Below, piece after piece: positions 34,250-44,381 of a DNA stretch of 64,000 nt. The DNA is taken from NCBI RefSeq assembly GCF_028372415.1, contig NC_092878.1, forward strand, positions 31,029,903-31,093,902, given 5' to 3'. This DNA comes from Notamacropus eugenii. Lineage: Eukaryota > Chordata > Mammalia > Diprotodontia > Macropodidae. Made by a program: the position numbers and the translations under genes. Numbering within the stretch: the first letter of the stretch is position 1; each line of letters begins with the position of its first letter. The notes below the pieces were generated by a model that searched no databases, was not told the DNA's origin, and saw only the letters and a list, made by a program, of their open reading frames with translations.

Positions 34250-34585
34250 TGGAGGGAAACAAGCTATTATTCTCATTTTACAGGTAAAAAAGTTGAATCC
34301 CAGGGAGACTGAGCAGCTATTACAGAGGCATATCTGAGAGAGTGGCAGTGCTCACACATCATAAAAATAATAAAAAAGTTGACATTTATAGAGCACTCCT
34401 AGGTTTTACCAAGTGCTTTCCCTAGATTATCTCATGTGAGCCTCATAGCAGACCTGTGCAGGAGATGTTCTTATTATCCTCATTATATAGATGAGGAAAG
34501 TGAGAGATTAAGTCACTTGCTTGTGGTCACATAGCTGGTGAATCCTGCTCTTCCCCATTTCGAATCCACTGTGTGCTACTACCCG
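34250..34585 (+). repeat. Two MIR copies in tandem
   Basis: The first has 'tattctcattttacaggtaa'. The second (about 34370 on) has 'gttgacatttatagagcact', 'tctcatgtgagcctcatagc', 'tatagatgaggaaagtgaga' and 'ttgtggtcacatagctggtg'. Confidence 0.75.
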
Positions 34586-34599
34586 TTGTGGTATGCTGT

Positions 34600-37068
34600 C
34601 TCTTACAGTGTGAATCTGCTTTCCCAGCCTATGTCTGCTAGTCTATTTGCTGGGTCATAAAAGCTAGTTTTAATAGGGAACTGAAAAATTCTCACAAATG
34701 GAGGCACTGAATTGCAGTGGAACTATTTGGGTGGTTTAAAAAACATTCAAATAAATTCCCTTTTCTTTTTCTTTTCTTTCCTGTTATTTTTGCTGTTTCC
34801 AGCCTTCACCACCTTTCCCTCCCTTGCCCCTCAATATGGCACTTCCTGGGTCTGGGTAGATGGTGAAACATTCAAATGTCACATAAAAACCCATTGCCAG
34901 TGGTAATCTCCCTAAACTTCCATCTTAGTCCAAAGTGCTGCATATGGTTTAGATGAGACTTTATGTGATCATCCAAAGCCAACCAAACATTCAGATTTTT
35001 CACTTGTAAAACACTTTTCAGTCAACCCTTAAATGTCTTACTCACTGTTCAGTCTTTACACATATTCAATTAATATTGGAGAACTCCCCTTTATTTAGTC
35101 TAAAAAGTATTTAAATTCACCTAGCAAGAAGATTTCCCAGAAAATGACTTAAAAAGAACCCCATATCACCCTTCACACAGGAATTTCCACAAATTTCAAC
35201 CAGGTTGGTTGGTTTCTCTTCTGAGCCTGTTTCTTAACTTGCTTTGAAGTAGAGCCCCAATAAGAAAGGATACAGTGTTAGCAGGAGAGCTTGAAAACCT
35301 TCCCACGATTGAGTCATTTAGCTGTCAGATGCAAAAACTGATCCCCCAATCTAGTATTCAGGGGAGCATGCTTAGTTAAGTGCTCTAAGGGAGCATAGCA
35401 CCTCCAGATGAAGCTTTGAGAATGGAAATGTGGTTTTTTGACCCACAAGGAGCCCCATCTGGACACAAAGCCCCTGCAAAATGTTGCCTCAGTGAGTCTG
35501 TTTCACATGTAACTGAATTACTAATCATTCTGGAATCATAAAATCCCGAAGTCCCTTTCTTATTTTTGTTGGGTCATTGGAAAGGCTCTTCAATAAACAA
35601 ATATCTTCAAAAGCTTTTACAACAATTTTACTTCCTGCTAAAGACTATCCTGCAAGGCTCCAATTGCTTGCTCCAACTCCAAATGCTACAAAATAGATGT
35701 GAGTTGGAGCAGCAATGGACAAACTTTTGACTCATTCCACATGCCACCAGAGGGAAGAGTGTTACACACTGTAGAGGCCAGCACTGGATATACAGGCTTT
35801 TCCCAAGGTGTATAGCTTTTTAATTTGACCAGCTGGATATGTGTGAGTACTAGAGACTCCCACAATGCCTCTCTACTTCACTACTGTTTAGTACTTGAAT
35901 AGAAAAAAAATCACTTATGCAATGAAAAAAGTCTTTTCAATAGCTTTTGAATTTCAGTTTCACTTCTGGTGTGCTTATAAATCTTCAGAGCTATTTTTTA
36001 AATTTTATTTTATTTTTCATTTTTAACACAGTTCCTATCACATCAAACAATTCCAACTTGTGGTCAGGTGATGCTTCTTTTTAAAGCATTTACAATATAG
36101 ATCACAAAAGAATTTTTTTAAAACATTAACCAACTGAGACACAAATAATATTTAAGTTGCTAACTTCACAAGCTCTTGACCTAATTGTCTCCACAGTATT
36201 ACTAAGAATGAAAGGACCCTAACTTATTGTTGTTGGTCTAAAGTCCTAAGCCTAATAGCTTAATTTTAGACTTAACCTCGGATGTTTTCCTACCAACAAT
36301 CTATAATTGAATAGATCTGGTATTAAACTCACAAACCTTTTGACTCTAGGAAATTGCCACTAAGAGTAGGAACATTTCAGGGAACCAATATCTCCCCAAC
36401 TTCATGTCAGTTCCAGGTAGGAGTGGATTGCCAACTTGCATTCAGTCAGGCTTAAAGTCGGCCAGGTGTCAGTGGGGAAATTGAGTCAGGAGAATTCTAC
36501 CTCAGCCCAGGCTGAATAGCCGCTCTCCCACCATTCCCATGAGATCACCTTTTTCAGTTCATACCAGCATCTCACAGGCTTACTGGCATCATGGATTGGA
36601 GGCTCAGACCACTTTTCTTGCTATCCATACCTGGAGTTAGACTCAGAAGAACATTCATTTAATAGTCTCACAGAGCTATTTTTTTTCTAGTAAAGTATTT
36701 GATAAACCAAAAAAAATTAAAACCACCCACAGGAACATAGCATGAGAATTTTCCTGTATATAAGGATCAATAGCTAGGTTATTGGAAGGCTTATTCACTC
36801 AAGCACTCATATTTGCACAGATAAAGCATGCCAGATTATGGCGAGGGAGGGAGGGAGGTTGGTTGTTAGCTATCCTACAGGTTTAAGTTAGAAGCATAAA
36901 TTCTAGTTAGCACCCTGAAATAATATTTCACTCAATAGAATCCTTCAGTAATGCCCATCACAAAGTGGTCCAGTTTATAGGGCATATCATAATACATTGC
37001 TTCCATGTGTTTTCCTGTGTTATGCATAACTGATCCTTTTTTACATCACTAAACTATGTATTTTTCAG
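34600..37068. other. SCG5: Repeat-poor intron segment before the last SCG5 exon
   Basis: About 2.4 kb with no recognisable interspersed repeat apart from a short T-rich run at about 34755-34795 and an A/T-rich run near 35995-36030. It contains a CTCF-like word CCACCAGAGGGA at 35744-35755. This may be conserved regulatory sequence. No coding exon is seen. The intron ends with acceptor tttttcag. Confidence 0.4.
35744..35755 (+). promoter_or_regulatory. Possible CTCF-binding core
   Basis: CCACCAGAGGGA matches the CTCF core CCASYAGRKGGC except for the last base. It lies in repeat-poor intron sequence near the 3' end of SCG5, where a domain boundary before the next gene would be plausible. Single-motif evidence is weak. 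Confidence 0.3.
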
Positions 37069-37163
37069 AATGTGAACCCCTATCTGCAAGGCAGGGACTG
37101 GACAACGTGGTGGCAAAGAAGTCTGTGCCTCATTTTTCTGACGAGGACAAGGATGATGAGTAA
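37069..37163 (+). CDS. SCG5: SCG5 (7B2) terminal coding exon with one-base frameshift
   Basis: After acceptor tttttcag the exon opens NVNPYLQG, matching the start of the 7B2 C-terminal peptide, in phase with the previous exon. Between 37090 and 37097 one base is missing compared with the family (expected a Gln codon between Gly and the next codon). The remaining LDNVVAKKSVPHFSDEDKD-DE then TAA (37161-37163) is perfectly preserved in the +1-shifted frame. This peptide inhibits PC2, and the Lys-Lys of VVAKK is the key element. Read literally, the protein would continue 44 unrelated codons to TGA at 37225-37227. Intact conservation after the break suggests an assembly error or a very recent change. 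An internal acceptor at 37093-37094 could also bypass it. Confidence 0.93.
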
Positions 37164-37595
37164 AATGAAGAAGGTTAAAGAAAACAGATGCAGCCCATTA
37201 GATCACAATATTGCTTACGTGTATTGACTATTAAAACCCTAGTGAATGGCAGCATGTTTATTGTTTATGTAATTATGGATGAAAAGCAGCTGTATTTATG
37301 ACATCGTGTTGTCATAGATAAAGAAAAGATGGCTCTGCTTTCTGTTAAATTACGGTAATAGGAGCTTTTGGGTTATTTTGTTTCAGGCCTGGAGTGAGCT
37401 TGAAAATTAAAGTGATTTTGATAGCTAGTGTATACGTCTTCAGTCATAAAAAGCAAGACCATAAAATTTACTCTTTCGTTGTAGTTTAAATGGTATTTGG
37501 GGCTCTAGTTTGATACCTATTACTGTGATTTTGATTGTTTAGTTCACCAAGCCCTTGGGCATTGTTATACCCCAATAAATATTATTTTACTCATG
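37164..37595 (+). other. SCG5: SCG5 3' UTR
   Basis: Sequence after the TAA runs without repeats to the AATAAA at 37574. It includes 'catgtttattgtttatgtaa' and 'gctgtatttatgacatcgtg', which I recall as conserved in mammalian SCG5 3' UTRs. The end is set about 15-20 bases after the poly(A) signal and is an estimate. Confidence 0.75.
37574..37579 (+). promoter_or_regulatory. SCG5: Poly(A) signal AATAAA of SCG5
   Basis: A canonical hexamer in 'taccccaataaatattattt', about 410 bases after the stop codon. It is followed by GAT/GT-containing sequence suitable for cleavage. No other canonical hexamer lies between it and the stop. Confidence 0.8.
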
Positions 37596-38099
37596 ATGAG
37601 TAGCTGATGCTTTCCACTTGGCTCTGTCTTTATAAGTAAGACGGTCTAGAGATGACCATGTTTATAAGGATCTTTAAAAATACACTTGGTAAGTAGACTC
37701 ACTTGATCTGTATCTTGGCTGTTCATTGACTTCATATACCAAGCTGCAAAGGTTTCCCCTTGCCCAGATGGCTGAAGAGATGTGCAACTTGCCTTCAGTT
37801 TAAACATCAGAAGTTTACAAACTGATTTGCACAAACACATTAGAGATGAAAGTAACTTGGTGAGCTTATGGCAACACTTCTGTATGTATTTCATTCAAGG
37901 TAGACCTGTTCCCTGATTCATCATCTATAAAATGGGAGTTGGCCTTCTCATCAGTTTTGACCAAATAGGAAGGCTGATGATAAAGTAAAATCCTTCAGCT
38001 TCAAAGTTCATGGTAGAAAAGATAAGAGAAAATGCAATGCAGTATGAGTTATACTCTCTTTTATGAGAGCTGAATACAAAGAGTTCAGAAAAAAGGATA
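37596..38099. other. 3' flank of SCG5, unassigned
   Basis: No gene or clear repeat is seen. Minus-strand frames of 82 and 97 codons at 37646-37894 and 37925-38218 have no domain I recognise. Confidence 0.4.
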
Positions 38100-39220
38100 C
38101 ACAGAGTGAATGATTTAAATGATTTAAAATTCTCCAGTGGAAGTATATGCAAGAGAGAGATAATTTTTTCAATAATGAAATTCTTGGGTTTGATTTCCAG
38201 GAAAATTATTGCACACACTAGTAAAGGAATATTTATGAGAACATAGAAAAGAAAGAGAAGTGATCACCAAGAACCAATGTTGGTTTATCAAGAGCAAGTG
38301 ATGTCAGATTCACCATATTCCATTTTTTAACGTGATTAATATGCTAGTAAACCAATGTCAGAGGCAAAAAATATTTGGAATTAAGGCTTTTGATGTAATT
38401 TATCATGATTTTTTGGGGGGAATAGATAGTGATATGGGCTTTATACTCAGGTAGATTTGAAAGTGGGTAAATGATAAGACTGGAAAAAATGGGAATTAAT
38501 GGGTCAATGTTAACTTGGAGGGAAGTTTCTAGTAGAATGCTGTAGGTCTAGTGACCTACACTTGATCCTGTGTAGGTCACCATTTTTATGAGACTTGGAT
38601 GAAGGCAAATGCGGCATACTTATTGGATTCAGCCAATATCTGGGATGATGGAATACAAAAGTATCAATTGGATCCAAATAGAGTCCCAAAAGGTCTCAAT
38701 GAAAAGTACAAATCTAATATATTTAAGTCGAAGAGGGATCAATAAAAAATCCTATACTTGGACTAAAAATATTGGTGTGAGAACACCTGAGTTCCAATTC
38801 CATTTTTGTCAACTAATATTTTTATAAACTGGGGCAAATAAACTGTCTGCATCTGTTTCATCAAATGAGGGATTAGACAATTACTTTTAAGGTTCCCTTC
38901 AGCATTAAATTCTATGATCATATGATACTACACTCTTCACTGGTAGAGGACAGGAAAGCCATGGTTGGATAATTCATGTAAAATAGATCTAGTAATTTGT
39001 TTTTAAGTGCACTAGGAGTTTAGTGTGAGTTAACAGGCTGAAAAAGCAGCCCCAAAGGCTAATATACTCCTAGGATATATTGATAGAAACATTATGAAAA
39101 TGAAGGAGGCAGTAGGCCTTCTCTGCAAAGACCCCATCAAATTGTCTCTTGAGTATTTTGTTCAGTTTCCGGTGCCATGAGGTAGGAATGGCATTTATAA
39201 GTGCTTAACAAATACTTGTT
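38100..39220 (+). repeat. CR1/L3 LINE, long degraded copy with SINE insert
   Basis: 'caccaagaaccaatgttggt', 'gtgatgtcagattcaccata', 'gagacttggatgaaggcaaa', 'gcagccccaaaggctaatat', 'aattgtctcttgagtatttt' and 'gttcagtttccggtgccatg' follow CR1/L3 order. A SINE 3' part lies at about 38770-38935 ('gaacacctgagttccaattc', 'gttcccttcagcattaaatt'). No intact frame remains. Confidence 0.7.
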
Positions 39221-39222
39221 GA

Positions 39223-39455
39223 GGGGCGGAACCAAGATGGTGGAATAGAGGGATGGACCTGTAAAAACTCTCCCCTCAAAGTTCATAAAATATCTGTAAA
39301 AATGACTCTAAACAAATTCTAGAGCAGCGGAAGCCACAAAACTACAAAATGAAAGAGTTTTCCAGTTCAAAGCAGCCTAGAAGGCTGACAGGAAAGGGCT
39401 ATCACACCGGGCACTGAGCAAAGCGCAGCCCACAGAGCCCAGACCAGCCTTCCAG
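39223..39455 (+). mobile_element. Isolated L1 5'-UTR head
   Basis: 'ggggcggaaccaagatggtg' marks the very start of marsupial L1 5' UTRs, followed by 'aatgactctaaacaaattct' and 'agcagcctagaaggctgaca'. It stops at about 39455 without ORF1 or ORF2. Most L1 copies lose the 5' end, so a copy keeping only the 5' end is unusual. A deletion or a template switch could explain it. Confidence 0.65.
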
Positions 39456-39559
39456 ATCCTTTTTTTAAAAAAAATCTGTACTGTTGTGCAGCTACATTTC
39501 CTCATTCTGTATATATACAGTTGATTTTTTAAAAACCTAAATGAAGACCTCACAATTTT

Positions 39560-39860
39560 TAATTTAACTGGATTTAGCCCACTATTCTAAACCATTGAGA
39601 TAATTTTAAATTTTTATTGTCCTCCAACATATTACTTATCCTTTCCAGATTCATATCACCTGAAAATTTCATAAACATTCCAACTCTGTCTTCATACAAG
39701 TCACTGAAGAAACAGTTGAACAACTCAGGACCAAGGACAGATCCCTGGGGACTTGCATTAGATTCTTCCCTTCCAGTTGACATTGATCCATTAATTTCTC
39801 AGATTCTGAGATTCTCAATTCTGAATCCATTTCATTACGAAGTCAACTGAATACATCTAG
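39560..39860 (-). repeat. CR1/L3 reverse-transcriptase fragment
   Basis: A minus-strand frame (39574-39783) contains SPQGSVLGPELFNCFFSDLY, which includes the QGSVLGP motif typical of the reverse transcriptase of CR1/L2-group LINEs. Only about 70 codons remain, with no start or full domain. Confidence 0.75.
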
Positions 39861-39864
39861 ATAA

Positions 39865-40015
39865 TAGTACACTGCTCTCTATCCCACATCTTCTGAAAAG
39901 GTCACCAGTGACCTAATAACTAAAGCCAACAGCTTTTTCTTAGACTTCATTCTCATTGACCTCCATGCAACATTCAACATCGTTGACTATCCTCTCTTGA
40001 AACTTTTGACATAAG
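39865..40015 (+). repeat. L2 ORF2 fragment
   Basis: 'aaaggtcaccagtgacctaa', 'ttctcattgacctccatgca' and 'attcaacatcgttgactatc' correspond to the L2 reverse-transcriptase segment that normally reads L-DLSAAFDTVDH. Frame decayed. Confidence 0.65.
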
Positions 40016-40149
40016 ACACATCTTCTTAACATAAGAAAGAACTCCTTAAGAGTGAAAATTATCCAAAAGTGGCCCAGTTGCCTCCAAAGGTACTGGGTTC
40101 TCTATCGCTATGTTTGTTTGTTTGTTTTTGTGGTTCTTTCCATGTCCAA

Positions 40150-40485
40150 TGCCATCTTTTTTATTTCCCATAATTACATGTTAAAACAGTTTTTAACATT
40201 TTTTAAAGTTTTGAGTTCCAAATTCTGTCCTTCTCTTCCTCCCTTGCCTTCCCCCTCCATGAGACAGGGAGCAATGCCATATGCTTTATACATGTGCAAT
40301 CAAGTAAAACATTTCCATATTAGTCATTTTGTATAAGCAGATTAAAATTTTTAAAAAGAATGAAAGAAAGTGAAAAATAGCATGCTTCAGTCTGTTGTCA
40401 GATAGTCTGAGTTCTTTCTCTGAAGTGGATAGCATGCTTCTTCATGAGTTTATCACTGTACATTTAAACAGAGTCTGGATAACCA
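40150..40485 (-). repeat. L1 3'-UTR, inverted
   Basis: 'aaagttttgagttccaaatt', 'ctccatgagacagggagcaa', 'acatttccatattagtcatt' and 'ttctttctctgaagtggata' are the inverted 3' UTR words of an abundant marsupial L1. No ORF2 part is attached. Confidence 0.72.
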
Positions 40486-40497
40486 CTTTGTGAGAAT

Positions 40498-40498
<1 letters not shown>

Positions 40499-40546
<48 letters not shown>
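40499..40546. repeat. (GT)n microsatellite
   Basis: About 48 bases of pure GT repeat on the + strand. Confidence 0.97.
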
Positions 40547-40549
<3 letters not shown>

Positions 40550-40559
40550 TCTAGTTCAG

Positions 40560-41945
40560 AATTGAAGCAGGTAACCTCTGACATTACTGCCAATGAGATT
40601 TTATAATATTAAAATTACGCTGTATGTAACTTTTCTACATAATGGCAGGTCTTTTCTACATTAGTTGAGCATTTTAGCCACCAAGTTACCCTTTCCCTTA
40701 TTACATTTTCATTTTAGTTTATGATTTTGAAGAACTAGAGTCAACATAAAGGGTTTAGAGTGCACTAAGACTTCATTAGTGCTTCAATGAAGTTTTAATG
40801 ACAAGATAAATTATATTGACATTATTGAGAAAATGTTAATATCTATGGCACCTCGTCTCACCTTCAAATGATCAAGGAAACAACTTTGCTCGACTCAGCC
40901 CTGCTCAGACAATATATGTGGTGCTGACTTCAGTTGTGACTTCTTTCATTCCATTTCAGAAAAGCCCCTGGAAAACTAGAATGGGTACAGAGAGGAGAAT
41001 CAAGGATAGGAAAAATGCAAAGCATTCCATAAGGGCAGTCAATGAGCATTTATTAAACTCCTGCTACATACTAGTCAGGGTATATTAAACAAAAGACAAA
41101 AGTCTTACTCAAGATTATCATCATTTTTATAGTCAAAAACCAGTTTCTCCCTGTTCAGAATCAAGTCTGGGATACAGTTCCCTTTTTTGCTTCTTGTACA
41201 TGAATTTATTTTCTTCTTTTGAACTTAGCAAACAATAAATAAAATGGGCATTTCCATATATAAAGTGGAACAGAAAATGATGTTTACCCATGGAACCATG
41301 AATATGCACCATGAAATAGCTTGTTTCTCTCTCCAATTATGCAAAAAACTCAACACATTATTTTCAAAGCTGTCCTACTTGGTGTTTGCTACTGATCCTC
41401 CGCTTTTCCTTCAATAACTTTAAGAAAAGCTCCAACAACCTTTTTTTAATACTTTTCATTAATCAAATATGTATGTCTCATTCTACATTTTATGCCTGCC
41501 CATCATCTTGCTGGTAGGATGTGGGTGGCATGTTTTATCTTTGATCCTCTCATAACATTGCAATGATCAGATTCTAAAGTATTTTAAAGTGTTTTTTTTT
41601 CTCTGTAATATAGTTGTTATCATACAAATTATTCCTACTCTATTTTGGCAGAATTCCAGCAGATGACCAGATATAATAAGCATAATGGTTACCATTTATA
41701 AAGTGCTTTAAGGTTTACAAATTGTTTTACACATCTTATCTCATTTGATTTTGACCAAAATTTTTTATTAGTACTAAAACATGTCTTCATGCCTGGCTGC
41801 AGATCATTTCCCCAAATTTCTAATTAATTTCCTTCTCTGTCCAGGTAAGTTCTACTAACATGACAATATAATTTTTATTTTTGTCTCCATTTATCTTTAC
41901 TCAAAAAGTTCTCCACTCTGCTTTTCCTTTCTTTTCCTGAATTTC
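40560..41945. other. Intergenic stretch with one MIR fragment
   Basis: A MIR fragment is recognisable at about 41675-41765 ('ggttaccatttataaagtgc', 'cacatcttatctcatttgat'). No gene is seen in the rest. Confidence 0.45.
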
Positions 41946-41949
41946 CTCA

Positions 41950-44158
41950 TGTACGTCTTTTTTTAAAAAAAAAATTAGTTTATTTGTTTTCAGGGTTCTA
42001 CAATCACTTCTACATATCATAGATTTTTTTCCCTCCTTACCCCTCCTTCCCCTCTCCTTTCCTCCCTCTTTCTCTCTGAGAAAGTGTGCAATCTGATATA
42101 GATTCTAGACATACATTCTTATTCAACGCATTTTCACCTTAGTCATGTTGCATAGAAGAATTAAATTGAATGGGAGAAATCACAAGAAAAACCAAAACAA
42201 ACCAAACCAAAACAAAACATAACATAATACAAGGAAATTGGTTTGCTTCATTCTGTGATCCAGTTCCATACTTCTTTCTCTAGATGTTGAAGGCGTTTTG
42301 TCTCAAGAGTCCATTGGGAATTTTTTAGGTCCTTTCATTGCTGTGAAGGACTAAGTCTGCCAGAAAAATTCCTCGCATACTGTGGTTGCTGCTATGTACG
42401 AAGTTCTCCTGGTTCTGCTCCTTTCACTCAGCATCAGTTCATAGAAGTCCTTCCAGGCCTCTCTGAAGTCTTCCTGTTCGTCATTACTTATAGCACAATA
42501 GTATTCCATTACATTCATATACCACAACTTGTTCAGCCATTCCCTAATTGATGGGCACCCCCTTGATTTCCAGTTTTTGGCCACCACAAAGAGTGCTGCT
42601 ATAAATATTTTTGTACATGTGGGACCCTTTCCTATTTTTATGGTCTCTTGGGGATATAGTCCTAGAAGCATTATTGCTGAGTCAAAGGGTATGCACATTT
42701 TTGTATCCCTTTGGGCATAGTTCCAAATTGCTCTCCAGAATTTTTGGATCAGCTCACAGCTCCACCAGCAATGAATTCGTGTTCCAACTCTCCCACATCT
42801 TCTCCAACATGTGTCATCTTCCTGTTTTGTCATGTTAGCCAATCTGATAGGTATGATGTGGTACTTCAGAGTTGTTTTGATTTGCGTTTCTCTAATCAAT
42901 AGTGATTTAGAGCATTTTTTCATGGGGCTATAGATAGCTTTAATTTCTTCCTTGAAAACTGCCTGTTCATATCCTTTGACCACTTATCAATTGGGGAATG
43001 ACTTGTATTCTTGTACATTTGACTTAATTCTCTATATATTTTAGAAATGTGGCCTTTATCACAGACACTAGGTGCAAAAATTCTTATTTTTATTAACTAA
43101 AGAGCATTTATTGTATTCTCTACTAAGCCTTAGAGTTTTGAGGACATAACTAAATTCTGGAAAACCCTTACACAGAAGGATAAGTACAGTGAACGTTATA
43201 AGCAGATATAACAGCTGGAAGAACTGTAATTAAGTGCCAACTGACCAAAGAGTAATTTTTAGCTACTTCTTAAAAAAGAAAAAGAAAATGGGGAGGGACA
43301 GGGGCTTCAGATTGAACAAGACAAAAATCTTCTAATACTCCTAATGCGTTTGACCTTGGCTAGATCGTAACAAAATGGAAACAAGACTTCTATAATAACA
43401 ACTCTCCCACTACAGCATTCTGTACACACCTGTTTTCCAAGCCCTCCCCACATCCCCCCAAGGCTTGCCAGCTTGTTGGGTCTGCTGATGGAGAAGCACA
43501 TAGATCTTCTCTTTGATCCAATCTTTGTTGTAGGGCTGGTACATCTGAGCATCTGCTCAGTACACAAGGCAACTAAGATCTGCCAGATCATCAATGAAAT
43601 CAAACAACTGACTTATGTCATATGCGACAGAGGGACTGTTGGGATTCATTCTCTTTAGATATTCTTCATACATCTTACAAACTCCTTCCATGCATTCATT
43701 CACTGATTCATAATCAGCATAAGTTTGGCCTTTTGGCCTCTTGGTAGGTTGTACCAACAAAATGGTATGAGACTTCATCTCCAAATGTAAATCACTCTCT
43801 CCGTTGATGACTCAACAAGTCATGCCTTGTAATACTGTATCGAGCTCCGAAGCTGTCACTGCCACAGCCACTGCACAAGAGCTGAGCCGCAACACTGCTA
43901 ACAGCCATCGTTGCAAAAATTCTTTCCCAGTTTTCTGCTTCCCTCCTAATCTTGGTTGCAATGGGTCTGTTTGTGCAAAAATTTTTCAATTTAATGTAAT
44001 CAAAATTATGCATTTTGCACTTCATAATGTTCTTTATCTCTTGTTTGATCAAAAAATTCTCCATTCTCCACAAATCTGAGAAATACACTATTTCTTGCTC
44101 CCCTAATTTGTTTATATTATCAATCTTTATACCTACATCATGAGTATGTCTTAATATA
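41950..44158 (-). pseudogene. 5'-truncated L1 split by a processed pseudogene
   Basis: The element has its A-rich end at about 41950-41985 and 3' UTR to about 42345. The ORF2 C-terminal frame 42351-42983 contains RLANMTKQEDDTCWRRCGRV, THCWWSCE-type 'IHCWWSCELIQKFWRAIWNY' and CPSIREWLNKLWYMNVMEYY. ORF2 sequence resumes beyond 43924 ('tttcccagttttctgcttcc') to about 44158. The gap is exactly the ERH retrocopy at 43086-43911. ORF2p would carry endonuclease and reverse transcriptase, but only the C-terminal third is here, so it is inactive. Confidence 0.88.
43086..43911 (-). pseudogene. ERH: Processed pseudogene of ERH (enhancer of rudimentary homolog)
   Basis: ERH is a 104-residue nuclear protein acting in RNA processing. 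The minus-strand frame 43784-43557 reads [18 protein letters not shown], then [18 protein letters not shown] and [17 protein letters not shown], nearly identical to ERH. A TGA replaces the Arg codon after LSCLVY, probably CGA to TGA. The same frame then continues MYQPYNKDWIKEKIYVLL. One extra codon (Lys) follows the Met, and the normal stop is not seen at the end. There are no introns, the 5' and 3' UTRs are present, and the copy is flanked by the 13-base repeat tgcaaaaattctt (43073-43085 and 43912-43924), so it was copied from mRNA by L1. It is non-coding now. Confidence 0.95.
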
Positions 44159-44360
44159 CAAAGCTACTATAAGTTATATTTCCTTATTCTTCTTGGAAAA
44201 AAAACACTTTTCCAGAGTCATAATCTAGTCATCAGTTGTATCTCACCAAACTACAGAGACATATAAGATTAAATTTACTTCCTTGCAAATTTAAATTTCT
44301 ACTTGATTTTATTTAGTACTAATGCTCTGTATATCAGCACACAGAAAGCTGAAAGTAGGG
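44159..44360. other. Short gap between two L1 copies
   Basis: About 200 bases with no recognised feature, ending in the target-site sequence of the next L1. Confidence 0.4.
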
Positions 44361-44381
44361 ATTATACTGTTGACTCTTTTT

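Noticed and set aside
43307-43603. 98-codon minus-strand frame next to the ERH copy
   Set aside because: It is a different frame over the 3' part of the ERH pseudogene. The true homologous frame continues past the TGA at 43557-43559.
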